A DNA stretch of 64,000 nt from Haematobia irritans (Eukaryota; Arthropoda; Insecta; Diptera; Muscidae). Where the stretch lies: positions 192,663,726-192,727,725 of the forward strand of contig NC_134400.1 in the NCBI RefSeq assembly GCF_050003625.1. The letters run 5' to 3'. The translations under genes and the position numbers were made by a program. Below, one piece after another: positions 45,746 through 56,954 of this stretch (the first letter of the stretch is position 1; each line of letters begins with the position of its first letter). The notes under the pieces are model-generated. The model was not told where the DNA came from. It worked only from the letters and a program-made list of their open reading frames with translations, and did not search any database.

Positions 45746-48600
45746 AAATTTTATTTCTATAGAAAATTTTGTCAAAATTGTATTTCAATAGAAAATTTTG
45801 TCAAAAATTTATTTATATCGAAAATTTTGTCAAAATTTTATTTATTTCTATAGAAAATTTTTTCAAAATTTATTTTTTTATAGAAAATTTTTGTCAAAAT
45901 TTCATTTCTATAGACAATTGTGTCAAAATTATATTTCTATTGAAAATTTTGACAAAATTTTATTTCTATAGAAAATATTGTCAAAATTTTATTTCTATAT
46001 AAAATTTTGTCAAAATTTTGTTTCTAAAGGAAATTTCGTCAAAATTCTATTTCTATAGAAAATTTTGTCAAAATTGTATTTCTATAGAAAATTTTTGTCA
46101 AACTTTTACTTCTATAGAAAATGTTGTCAAAATTTTATTTCTATAGAAAATGTTGTCAAATTTTATTTTATACAGAAAATTTTGTCAACATTTTATTTCT
46201 ATAGAAAATTTTGTCAAATTTTATTTTATAAGAAAATTTTGTGAAAATTTTATTTCTATAGAAAATTTTGTCAAAATTGTAATTCTATAGAAAATTTTGT
46301 CAAAATTATAATTCTATAGAAAATTTTGTCAAAATTATAATTCTATAGAAAATTTGAAAAAATTTTAATTCTATATCAATAGAAAATTTTGTCAAAAATT
46401 TATTTATATCGAAAATTTTGTCAAAATTTTATTTATTCTATAGAAAATTTTGTCAAAATTTATTTTTTTATAGAAAATTTTTGTCAAAATTTTATTTCTA
46501 TAGACAATTGTGTCAAAATTATATTTCTATTGAAAATTTTGACAAAATTATATTTCTATAGAAAATTTTGTCAAAATTTTATTTCTATAGAAAATTTTGT
46601 CAAAATTTTGTTTCTATAGAAAATTTTGTCAACATTTTATTTCTATAGAAAATTTTGTCAAATTTTATAAGAAAATTTTGTCAAAATTTTATTTCTATAG
46701 AAAATTTTGTCAAATTTTGTTTTATATAAAAATTTTGTAAAAATTGTATTTCTATAGAAATTGTTGTCAAAATTTTATTTCTATAGAAAAATTTATTTTA
46801 ATTTCATTTCTATACAAAATTTTTAATAATTGTATTTATATAGATAATTTTGTCAAAATTTTATTTCTATAGAAAATTTTGTCAAAATTGTATTTCTATA
46901 TAAAATGTTGTCAAAATTTTATTTCTGTATAGACAATTGTGTCCAAATTATATTTCTACAGAAACTTTTGACAAAATTTTATTTCTGTCGAAAATTTTGT
47001 CAAAATTATAATTCTATAGAAATTTCTGTCAAACTTATATTTCTATAGAAAATTTTGACAAAATTTTATTTCTATAGAAAATTTTGTCAAAATTGTATTT
47101 TTATTGAGAATTTTGTCAAAATTGTATTTCTATAGAAAATTTTGTCAAATTTTATTTTATATAGAAAATTTTGTCAAAATTATATTTCTATATACAATTT
47201 TGTCAAACTTTTATTTCTATATTAAATTTTCTCAAAATTTTATTTTTATAGAAAATTTTATTTCTATAGAAAATTTTGACAAAATTTTATTTCTATAGAA
47301 AATTTTGTCAAAATTGTATTTACATAGAAAATTTTGTCAAAACGTTATTTCTATAGAAAATTTTGTCAAAATTGTATTTCCATAGAAAATTTTGTCAAAA
47401 CGTTATTTTATATAGAAAATTTTGTCAAAATTATATTTCTATATACAATTTTGTCAAACTTTTATTTCTATATTAAATTTTCTCAAAATTTTATTTTTAT
47501 AGAAAATTTTGACAAAATTTTATTTCTATAGAAAATTTTGTCAAAATTGTATTTACATAGAAAATTTTGTCAAAACGTTATTTCTATAGAAAATTTTGTC
47601 AAAATTGTATTTCCATAGAAAATTTTGTCAAAACGTTACTTCTATAGAAAATTTTGTCAAAATTTTATTTCTATAAAAAATTTGTTAAAATTTTATTTCT
47701 ATAGAAAATTTTGTCAAAAATTTATTTCTATAGAAAATTTTGTCAAAATTATAATTCTATAGAAATTTTTGTCAAAATTTTATTTCTATAGACAATTGTG
47801 TCAAAATTTTATTTCTATAGAAATTTCTGTCAAAATTTTATTTCTATAGACAATGTGTCAAAATTATATTTCTATAGAAAATTTTGTCAAATTTTATTTA
47901 ATATAGAAAATTTTGACAACATTTTATTTTATATAGAAAATTTCGTCAAAATTTTATTTTTATATAATTTTTTTTAGAAAATTTGTCATAATTGTATTTA
48001 TGTAGATAAATTTGTCAAAACTTTATTTCTATATAAAATTTTGTCACAATTTTATTTCTATAGAAAAATTTGTCAAAATTTTATTTCTTTGGAAAATTTT
48101 GTCAAAATTTTATTTCTTTGGAAAATTTTGTCAAAATTTTATTTCTATAGAAAATTTTGTCAAAATTTTGTTTCTATATAAAATTTTGTCACAATTTTAT
48201 TTCTATAGAAAATTTTTTCAAAATTTTATTTCTTTGGAAAATTTTGTCAAAATTTTATTTCTATAGAAAATTTGGTCAAAATTTTATTTCTATATTAAAT
48301 TTTGTCAAAATTTTATTTCTATAGAAAATTTTGTCAAAATTTTATTTCTATAGAAAATTTAGTCAAAATTTTATTTCTATTGAAAATTTTGTCAAAATTT
48401 TATTTCTATAGAAAATTTTGTCAAAATTTTATTTCTATAGAAAATTTTGTCAAAATTTTAATTTTATAGAATATTTTGTCAAAATTTTATTTCTATAGAA
48501 AATCTTGTCAAAATTTTATTTCTATAGAAAATGTTTTCAAAATTTTATTTTCATAGAAAAGTTTGCTAAAATTTTATATCTATCGCATAAAAAATTTTCA
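45746..48600 (+). repeat. Minisatellite, plus orientation
   Basis: Nearly 100 monomers. Block duplications are visible: the ATTTATATCGAAAATTTTG ... GACAATTGTGTC string near 45810-45960 and 46400-46550, and the TATATACAATTTTGTCAAAC ... TTACATAGAAAATTTTG string at about 47190 and 47440. Some monomers have GACAAAATTTT in place of GTCAAAATTTT. Confidence 0.94.
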
Positions 48601-48727
48601 AAATTTTATTCAAAAGTTTGTGAAATTCCTCTTTGTTGGAGTAGAATATTTTACAAAATCTACCAAAACATCGGGAATTCTGCAAATTTACCAAACATTA
48701 AAAAATCTACCAATTGCGGCAACCGTG
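48601..48727 (+). mobile_element. Right end of a minisatellite-carrying hAT-like element
   Basis: After the last monomer come AAATCTACCAAAACATCG, ATTTACCAAACATTAAAAAA and TCTACCAATTGCGGCAACCGTG (terminal 12 bp at 48716-48727). This is the reverse complement, with changes, of the left end of the complete element at 56875 (GACGGTTGCCACAGTTGGTA; TTTGGTAGATTGGTAAATTT). The putative 8-bp duplication would be GTAATAAT, but no matching left end was seen near 45160, so the left part is lost or rearranged. Confidence 0.6.
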
Positions 48728-49693
48728 GTAATAATCAATTTTCTCTTATTAGGCCTTATTTATAAAGACCCATACATTTTGTACCACTGTATATATCGCC
48801 ACATACATACATATGAAGAAAAACGTGTGTGACTGTGTTCATATCAATTTCTTTCGGCCTTGGTCCAAATCAGCCATAATCTACAGTATACCTTTGATGA
48901 AGCTAATTGAATTACAATAACACAGACCTGCAATCATGCCCTCATATGCCATATGAAGTTAGTCAGTTATGGTTTTCAGTTTGTCTAAGGATGTTTTCTT
49001 GGTGTCGTTGCTGCAAAACTATGGCATGAAAGTCCCTTGAATTTAATGTGGTCATGTGTGTTTGGAAGAAAGGGAGAGGGGGGGTCTTGGTATGTTAGTT
49101 TATGTTGGACGTGTTTCTTGCAAATGAACAATGCCATGAGGCATGCCAAGAATTAATCTTAAATGCCTAAGATATTCCGCATTAATGCTCTTGACATTTT
49201 GCCCATCTAAAAATCGTCAAGTAATAGAATTTAAATTAAATAAAATTATTATTATATAATTGATGTAAAATTGAATTGCATTAAAGTAAATTTAAATTTA
49301 CAATAATAAATCGACTAATCTCTGGTGAATTTTTTGTTTCCATTACAGATATCTACAATACCAAGGATCTTAAAATAGGTAAGTACAAATTTGTCCAAGA
49401 ATTTAGTTTTTTTTTAACTACTTCTTTCGATCAAATTCGTTGTCTTTAACCAATTCCCCTCAGTTTCCATGCTGGGACAGGTCCCGAAAAAGTTCCTCCT
49501 CCTAACTGATAGGCTCTATATCTTTTAAAAGCAAGATAGAAATATGGGTAGTGTTGCAATATCTCTTCCTCCTCAAAAGCCGCCCCAAACACCAGGGTAG
49601 GAAATATGATCACCTCATACTTTTTACAAGAGTATCTTACTTTTCCACGGGCAATATGTAATATAATCGGTGTTACTTTGCCTATTCTGTTCA
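48728..49693. other. Single-copy interval with a candidate micro-exon
   Basis: AT-rich with scattered purine runs (AAGAAAGGGAGAGGGGGGG near 49067). No protein domain apart from the micro-exon annotated separately. A minus frame of 88 codons at 49446-49712 lies next to the retroposon remnant and shows no domain. Confidence 0.5.
49349..49378 (+). CDS. Candidate 30-nt micro-exon of an unidentified gene
   Basis: All elements of a spliced exon are visible on the plus strand. A CTAAT branch-point match lies at 49315-49319 (branch A 30 nt upstream of the junction). Then come a pyrimidine-rich tract TTTTTTGTTTCCATTACAG (AG at 49347-49348), a 30-bp exon, and donor GTAAGTA from 49379 (exon end ATAG). 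Thirty bases keep frame. Two of the three phases meet a stop; the third, with two bases completing the preceding codon and one starting the next, reads IYNTKDLKI. I do not recognise the protein. Both flanks are repeat-laden, which would make this an exon isolated within very large introns. Confidence 0.45.
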   Translation: MSTIPRILK

Positions 49694-49990
49694 TTGTGAT
49701 ACCACAACTCAATGGGTGCTGCTCGATTCTATGTCTAGCTTAATGACATGGGACCTTCTTTTTATAACCAAATCTGAGCGGAGTTTCACTGTGCGGTGTA
49801 TCCACTTGGAGAAGCTTGGAAACACTCCGAATTATTACCAACATTATTGAGAGGGGATAAAGAACAGATGATGACCCGATTTAGTTCATGCAATACAGTC
49901 TTAGTAGACCTACTATTTGAACATGCTTGTTGTCGTTATACAGGGTTAGGGTCAGTTCGGTATAGTGGCAGCCCGTTATTATAGGCTCAC
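49694..49990 (-). mobile_element. Fragment of a dispersed muscid-type repeat (retroposon tail or SINE body)
   Basis: CATTGTGATACCACA, TTAATGACATGGGACCTTC, CACTTGGAGAAGCTTGG, GTGGCAGCCCG and GGCTCACTTAGGTTAGGTTA match a consensus I remember as very common in muscid genomes. I cannot confirm it by search. It lies directly 3' of the reverse-transcriptase remnant when read on the minus strand, so it may be that element's tail. GTTCATGCAATACAGTCTTA at about 49884 recurs at 55914 and 61638. Confidence 0.45.
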
Positions 49991-51270
49991 TTAGGTTAGG
50001 TTAGAGAGAATGAAGTCAACCCTTAGAAAAAGGGGTGGTTGTTTTCTCTCCTCTTCATCAATCGCATTCGAGTTTCTAGACGAGTTCCAAAATGAGCAGC
50101 TGACTACCTTCGACTTTATGTTCGGATTTCCTAAGGCCATTATTGCTGCCTGATTGTCGATGAAGAAGTGGATATCGGCCTCATCAACAGTAGTTCTGCA
50201 GCTTTCGCAAAGGCGAATACTTCCGTTTGAAAAATGCTTCATCCGCCGTCCATTTGGTATGAATTTCTAACCCCTAACTCTTCGCAGTAAATACCACTGG
50301 CAGTGGCTTCAACAATTTTCGATGCATTCGTATAAATATTCGGGTGTCCAAAATGTATGCACCCCTCTTCCAAATCCTCTTTACTTGGTATAATCGATTT
50401 CAACTTGCCCTCATATACAGGCTGAGTCGTCATAAAGTCTTTCCTAATATATTGTCCAACTGAAGCAAAGAGTTGTGTGTGTCCGCATTGCGCGTTTCCG
50501 AGCGAGTCCAGGCTTTTCAGTCTTAAGAGTGTCACCTCCGCTGTTTTCCTGCAGAGCAAGTGGGCAGACTCCCATCAGTACCTCTAAAGCTACGGTGTTC
50601 TCATTGCACCAGTCATATAAATAATGGCCGTCCTGTTTATCCTGTCTAACTTCTGTATATGATTCGGATGGTTCGTAATCGTCCACCAGACGTGACATCC
50701 ATATGTAGCTACGGGTCTTATAACTTTTGGCACGCATACAGTGCAGCGTAGGCCTTCTTTAGTCTAACAGCTGTATTTCTCCAGCCAGTTTAGTCTCGAG
50801 TCCAAGACAACACCGATTTTGAGAGACTTAATCTCGTTCCTTAAAATTGTGGGTCCTTATACCAGGTGGTTTTTCACCCCCCCAGGAAAGAGCACTAGCT
50901 TCGTTTTTCTAACACCTAATCCACAGATCCTTGCCCAGTCTGATAAACTTTGTAAGGCCTCACTCATTATATCCGTGATCGTGTCCACAAACTTGCCTGA
51001 TGCCATTATGACAATATCATCCACATATGCCACTATTTTTATACCCTTGTTATGCAGAAAAGTCAGAATTTCATCATTTATGAGTAGCCAAAATAACGAC
51101 GGTATCATCCCTCCTTGAGACAGTCCCCTGGTCATAATCGCGTTTCTTGTAGCATTCGCCAGTTCCGCTTCTATAGTCCTATGAAATAACATTTCCTCAA
51201 TCCAGTCTATTACAAAATCACTTACACCATTTCTTTCAATTGACAAAACATCAAGAATTCTTTCAATCTA
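49991..51270 (-). pseudogene. Decayed non-LTR retrotransposon: reverse transcriptase C-terminus plus RNase H
   Basis: Minus-strand order is RT palm, RT thumb/connection, RNase H. From 51246 the frame shows RGLSQGG...LLINDEIL (RT B-type motif) and AYVDDIVI with the catalytic DD pair, then GLGVRKTKLVLF. The same frame continues past a stop near 50858 as IGVVLDSRLNW, and past another near 50770 as ATYGCHVWWT and RINRTAIIYMTG. A one-base loss near 50600 then shifts to VALEVLMGVCPLALQ, and further shifts lead to RNase H pieces IYTNASK (normally YTDGSK) and FFIDNQAAI. RT plus RNase H of this style fits the Jockey superfamily (I/LOA-like). The N-terminal RT, endonuclease and ORF1 are absent; the copy is dead and abuts minisatellite at 51270. 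Confidence 0.85.
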
Positions 51271-53776
51271 AATACAACATTTTATTTCTATAGACAATTT
51301 TGTCAAAATTTTATTTCTATAGAAAATTTTGTCAAAATCTTATTTCTAGAGAAAATTTTGTCAACATTTTATTTCTATAGAAAATTTTGTCCAAATTTTC
51401 TTTCTATAGAAAATTTTTTCACAATTTTTTTTTCTATAGAAAATTTTATCAAAACTTTATTTCTATAGAAAATTTTGTCAAAATTTTATTTCTATAGAAA
51501 ATTTTGTCAAAATGTTATTTCTATAGAAAATTTTGTCAAAAATTTATTTCTATAGAAAATTTTGTCAAAATCTTATTTCTATGAAAAATTTTGACAAAAT
51601 TTTATTTCTATAGAAAATTTTGTCAAATTTTTATTTCTATAGAAAATTTTGTCAAAATTTTATTTCAATAGAAAATTTAATCACAATTTTGTTTCTATAG
51701 AAAATTTTGTTAAAACTTTATTTCTATAAACAATTTTAACGAAATCTTATTTCTAGAATAAAATTTTATCACTTTTTTTCTGTAGAAAATTTTGTTAAAA
51801 TTTTATTTCTATAGAAAAGTTTATTAAAATTTTATTTCCAAAGAAAATTTAGTCAAAATTTTATTTCTATAGAAAATTTTATCAAAATTTTATTTCTATA
51901 GAAAATTTTATCACAATTTTGTTTCTATTGAAAATTTTGTTAAAACTTTATTTCTATAAAAAAATTTGTCAACATTTTATTTCTATAGAAAATTTTGTCA
52001 TATTTCTATAAAAAATTTTAACGAAATCTTATTTCTAGAAAAAAATTTTAAAAATTTTTTTTCTGTAGAAAATTTTGTTAAAATTTTATTTCTATAGAAA
52101 AGTTTATTAAAATTTTATTTCCAAAGAAAATTTAGTCAAAATTTTTTTTCTATAGAAAATTTTATCAAAATTTTATTTCTAAAGAAAAATTTTGTTAAAA
52201 TTTTATTTCTAGAAAAAATTTTGTTAAAATTTTATTTCTACAGAAAATTTTGTCAAAATTTTATTTCTATAGAAAATTTCGTCATATTTCTAGAAAAAAA
52301 ATTGTTATCATTTTATTTCTATAGAAAATTTTGTCAAAATTTTATTTCTAAAGAAAATTTTGTCAAAATTTTATTTCTATAGAAAATTTTATCAAAATTT
52401 TATTTCTAGAGACAATTTTGTCAAAATTTTATTTATATAGAAAATTTTATCAAAAAATTTTTTTCTACAGAAAATTTTGTTAAAATTTTATTTCTAAAGA
52501 AAATTTTACCAAAATTTTATTTCCAAAGAAGATTTTGTCAAAATTTTATTTTTATAGACAATTTCGTCAAAATTTTATTTCTATAGAAAAATTTGTTAAA
52601 ATTTTATTTCTACAAAAAATTTTGTCAAAATTTTATTTCTATAGAAAATTTTGTCATATTTCTTTAGAAAATTTTGTCGAAATCTTATTTCTAGAAAAAA
52701 TTTTGTTAAAATTGTATTTCTATAGAAAATTTTATCAAAATTTTTTTTCTATAGAAAATTTTATTTCTATAGAAAATTTTGTCATATTTCTTTAGAAAAT
52801 TTTGTCGAAATCTTATTTCTAGAAAAAATTTTGTTAAAATTGTATTTCAATAGAAAATTTTATCAAAATTTTTTTTCTATAGAAAATTTTGTTAGAACTT
52901 TATTTCTATATAATATTTTATCAAAATTTTATTTCTAAAGAAAATTTTGTCAATGTTTTTCCTATCGAAAATTTTATCAAAATTTTTTTTTCTATCGAAA
53001 ATTTTGTCAAAATTTTATTTCTAAAGAAAATTTTGTCAAAATTTTATTTCTATAGAAAATTTTGCCAAAATTTTATTTCTATAGAAAATTTTGCCAAAGT
53101 TTTTTTCCTATAAAAAATTTGTTAAAATTTTGTTTATATAGAAAATTTTGACAAAATTTTATTTCTGTAGAAAATTTTATCAAAACTTTATTTCCAAAGA
53201 AAATTTTGTCAAGATTTTATTTCTATAGACAATTTTTGTCAAAATCTTATTTCTAGAGAAAATTTTGTCAAAATTTTATTTCTATAGAAAATTTTGTCAA
53301 AATCTTATTTCTAGAGAAAATTTTGTCAAAATCTGATTTTTATAGAAAATTTTGTCAAAATTTTCTTTCTATAGAAAATTTTGTCAAAATCTTATTTTTA
53401 TAGAAAATTTTGTCAAAATTTTATTTCTATAGCAAATTTTGTCAAAATCTTATTTTAGAAAATATTTTGTCAAAATTTTATTTCTAGAAAAAATTTTGTC
53501 AAAATTTTATTTCTATACAAAATTTTGTCAAAATTTTATTTCTATAGAAAATTTTGTCATATTCCTTTAGAGAATTTTGTCGAAGTCTAATTTCTAGAAA
53601 AAAATTTGTTAAAATTTTATTTTGTCAAGATTTTATTTCTATAGACAATTTTGTCATATTTCTTTAGAAAATTTTGTCGAAATCTTATTTCTAGAAAAAA
53701 TTTTGTTAAAATTTAATTTCTTCAGAAAATTTTGTCAAAATTTTATTTCTATAGAAAATTTCATCAAACTTTTTTT
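51271..53776 (+). repeat. Minisatellite, plus orientation
   Basis: About 86 monomers, many with AAAGAAAATTTT or CTAGAAAAAATTTTG variants and shortened GTCATATTTC units. Blocks recur (near 51660-51800 and 51900-52080; near 52640-52760 and 52780-52880). Frames of 74-86 codons are artefacts. Confidence 0.94.
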
Positions 53777-54170
53777 CACTTAAATCGATGATTTGACAGT
53801 GGCATAGGAAAAGAGATATGTTTATACGAATTTATTTCGGCATAAGCCGGCTATCATGCAAAACCTTTTTTCGGAAAGTTCAAGTGTGGTTCATTGTTGG
53901 GTTTATTGAACTGCCTGAATTTATTCTGATAATTGGTTGATAGTTTTGCTGCAAGTAGAGGATGCTGATGAGGAATGTGGTAATTCAGAAACGTGCGTCC
54001 ATCCAACCATCTTGCAGTCTATAGGGCTTTGCCCAAATAAATTTGACAAACATTCGTTTCCTCTGTTGGTTAAGCTACACACTTGTAGTTTAGTCAATGC
54101 ATGGTTTTAAGCTGAAATCAAAAAACAACAACAATGCTTAAAGAGCAAAACCAACAATAACAAAACAAAA
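53777..54170. mobile_element. Foldback-like element fragment, copy 1 of a local duplication
   Basis: CACTTAAATCGATGATTTGA, GGCATAAGCCGGCTATCATG, the centre shared with 8034 (CTGCCTGAATTTATTCTGAT), then one arm (ACGTGCGTCCATCCAACC ... GCTACACACTTGTAG) and the outer extension TTTAGTCAATGCATGG. It is followed by CAAAAAACAACAACAATGCT. Only one arm is present. Confidence 0.7.
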
Positions 54171-54606
54171 CCTTTTTTTCTATAGAAAATTTTGTCATAT
54201 TTCTATAGAAAATTTTGTCGAAATCTTATTTCTCGAAAAAATTTTGTTAAAATTTTATTTCTAGAAAAAATTTTGTTAAAATTTTTTTCTATAGAAAATT
54301 TTGGCAAAATTTTATTTCTATAGAAAATTTTGGCAAAATTTTTATTTCTATAGAAAATTTTGTAAACATTATATTTCTGTTAAACATTTTGTCACAAATT
54401 TATTTCTATAGAAAATTTTGTTAAAATTTTATTTCTATAGAAAATTTTGTCAATTGTTTATTTCTACAGAAAATTTTGTCAAAATTTTATTTCCATGGAA
54501 AATTTTATCAAAGTTTTTTTCTATAGAAAATTTTGTTAAAACTTTATTTCTATAGAAAATTTTGTCAAAATTGTATTTCTATAGAAAATTTTATCAAAAT
54601 TGTTTG
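54171..54606 (+). repeat. Minisatellite between duplicated fragments, plus orientation
   Basis: Fifteen monomers including GTCATATTTC and GGCAAAATTTT variants. Confidence 0.92.
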
Positions 54607-54960
54607 CACTTAAATCGATGATTTGACAGCGGCATAGGAAAATAGATATGTTTGTACGAATTTATTTCGGCATAAGCCGGCTATCATGCAAAACCTTTTT
54701 TCGGAAGGTTCAAATGTGGTTCATTGTTGGGTTCAATGAACTGCCTGAATTTATTCTGATAATTGGTTGATAGTGCGTCCATCCAACCATCTTGCTGTCT
54801 ATAGGGCTTTGCCCAAATAAATTTGACAAACATTCTTTTCCTCTGTTGGTTAAGCTACACTTGTAGTTTAGTCAATGCACGGTTTTAAGCTGAAATCAAA
54901 AAACAAAAACAATGCTTAAAGAACAAAACCAACAATAACAAAACAGAACAAAACGAATGA
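54607..54960. mobile_element. Foldback-like element fragment, copy 2, internally deleted
   Basis: Same order as 53777, offset 830 bp, including the outer CACTTAAATCGATGATTTGA and the trailing CAATGCTTAAAGAACAAAAC. About 50 bp between TTGGTTGATAG and TGCGTCCATCC is missing, so it is a daughter of, or cousin to, the first copy. Confidence 0.7.
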
Positions 54961-55855
54961 AATAAAATTTTTACAAAATTTTCTAAAGAAAATTTTGTCA
55001 AATTTTTTTCCTACAGAAAATTTTCTTTAAATATTATTTCCATGGAAAATTTTGTCAAAATTTTATTTCCATGGAAAATTTTGTCAAAATTTTATTTCTG
55101 TAGAAAATTTTGTCAAAATTTTATTGCCAAAGAAAATTTTGTCAAAATCTTATTTCTAGAGAAAATTTTGTCAAAATTGTATTTCTATAGAAAATTTTGT
55201 CAAAATTGTATTTCTATAGAAAATTTTGTCAAAATCTTATTCGTAGAGAAAATTTTATCAAAATTTTATTTCTAAAGAAAGTTTTGTCAAAATTTTATTT
55301 CTAAAGAAAATTTTATCAAAATTTTATTTCCGAAGAAAATTTTGTCAAAATTTTATTTCTAAAGAAAATTTTGTCAAAATTTTATTTCTATAGAAAATTT
55401 TATAAATATTTTGTCAAATTTTTTTTCCTATAGAAAATTTTATCAAATTTTTTTTTTCTGTAGAAAATTTTGTCAAAATTTTTTTCCTATAGAAATTTTT
55501 TCAAAATTTTATTTCTATAGAAAATTTTGTCAAAATTTTATTTCCAAAGAAAATTTTGTCAAAATTTTATTTCCAAAGAAAATTTTGTCAATATTTTATG
55601 TCTAAAGAAAATTTTGTCAAAATTTTATGTCCAAAGAAAATTTTGTCAAAATTTTATTTCTAAAGAAAATTTTGTCAAAATCTTATTTCTAAGGAAAATT
55701 TTATCAAAATCTTATTTCTAGAGAAAAATTTGTCAAAATTTTATTTCTAGAGAAAAATTTGTCAAAATTTTATTTCTATAGAAAATTTTGTCAAAATCTT
55801 ATTTCTAGAGAAAATTTTGTCAAATTGTTTTTCTATAGAAAATTTGTTGAAAACT
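54961..55855 (+). repeat. Minisatellite, plus orientation, with a brief flip at its left edge
   Basis: The first ~30 bp read in minus orientation (GAAATAAAATTTTTACAAAA) and switch at a TTTTCTAAAGAAAATTTT centre to plus for the rest. AAAGAAAATTTTG and AGAGAAAATTTTG variants dominate. The right edge ends TTTGTTGAAAACTTTG and passes into the interval at 55856. Confidence 0.93.
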
Positions 55856-56866
55856 TTGTACAATGATATACGTCATTCGATATATTTATCGGCAGATAAT
55901 ATAAAACGAATTAGTTCATGCAATACAGTCTTAGTAAACCCATTATTCAAAACAAGCCTGTGATCACTATATATAACGCACTCCGGTATAAACCAGTGCT
56001 TTGGGGAACCAACCATGCAGAACAAATGATGGTCTACCCACCACAACCAAGATGGTATTTAACTAGTATGTAACCTATAAAATGGGATTTTAGTTTGTTA
56101 ACTCAGATTTCTTCTTCAGATTTTTATCCACTTCCACTTATTTTTAGCATTCTTTTGTTCTATATGGGAGTGGGAGTGTATATCAGTCAGTCACTCCATT
56201 ACATTTTATTTTACAACCTGCCTCCTGAATCTCTGTTTTTTTTTTCTAAAATGAATTTTTCTACACAAACCTTACAGGACATCCACACCAAGATGTAACG
56301 AGGGGGCTAAAGATGACATTGTAGGAAACTAGAGGACTACTACTACAACAGCCACTAGTTTACATTAACTTTTGTTTGTAATTTTCTTTAACTTTAATTG
56401 TCCTCGAGTGGATAGTCCAAGACAAGATGTAAGTTAAATAACAGCCTTTCTATATATAAGATGAGGAAATTTATCCAAAGCAAGGAGCAAGGGGGACAAG
56501 AAATACTAGAGTAATGGATTGTAGTGATAGTTCTTGCACAACTATAGGACTCTCTGTTTTTAGGATAGTTTTTTTCGTTATTTTTTCAAAAAATCTGTTC
56601 CTGATCGTCATAATCATCAGCAGGTTAAGTTTCCTTCAAGTGAATTTCTCAAGTTGTTTGACTACGATGATGGTTTCAAGTCCTATTCTTTGCATTCATA
56701 AGAATGAAGCATATGCTGCACTGGCTTCCAGGGGAGGTACTTGAATCAAGTTTTCATTTACCTTCTTTCATTTTTTCTGCTTTTTTTTTTTGTTAAAGGA
56801 CATACAACTTCCTGACAACAACAATGCAATAAAGCATAAAGACGAATAGCCAGACATAGTTTTGGA
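55856..56866. other. Single-copy interval; left edge duplicated at 61580
   Basis: 55856-55933 (TTGTACAATGATATACGTCA ... GCAATACAGTCTTA) recurs at 61580-61657. The rest has T-runs (TCTGTTTTTTTTTTCTAAAA near 56231) and no recognised domain. Donor-like GATGTAAGTTAAA near 56427 and acceptor-like ACCTTACAG near 56277 are not combined into a convincing exon. Confidence 0.5.
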
Positions 56867-56874
56867 CTCAGGAT
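56867..56874. repeat. Target-site duplication, left copy (8 bp)
   Basis: CTCAGGAT immediately left of the inverted terminus; identical to 62047-62054. Confidence 0.8.
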
Positions 56875-56954
56875 GACGGTTGCCACAGTTGGTAGAATTC
56901 TAGCAAAAATGGTAGATTTTTTACTGTTTGGTAGATTGGTAAATTTTAATGTTT

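Noticed and set aside
45161..48727. Whole block as a complete hAT-like element
   Set aside because: Only the right terminus is recognisable; no GGTTGCC-type end or GTAATAAT repeat on the left.
49596..49640. GGAAATATGATCACCTCATAC as another copy of the 26246 MITE end
   Set aside because: Similarity covers only about 20 bp with no inverted partner.
56400..56435. Possible 20-nt exon ending GAT/GTAAGT
   Set aside because: The acceptor (TTGTCCTCGAG) is weak and no branch point is visible.
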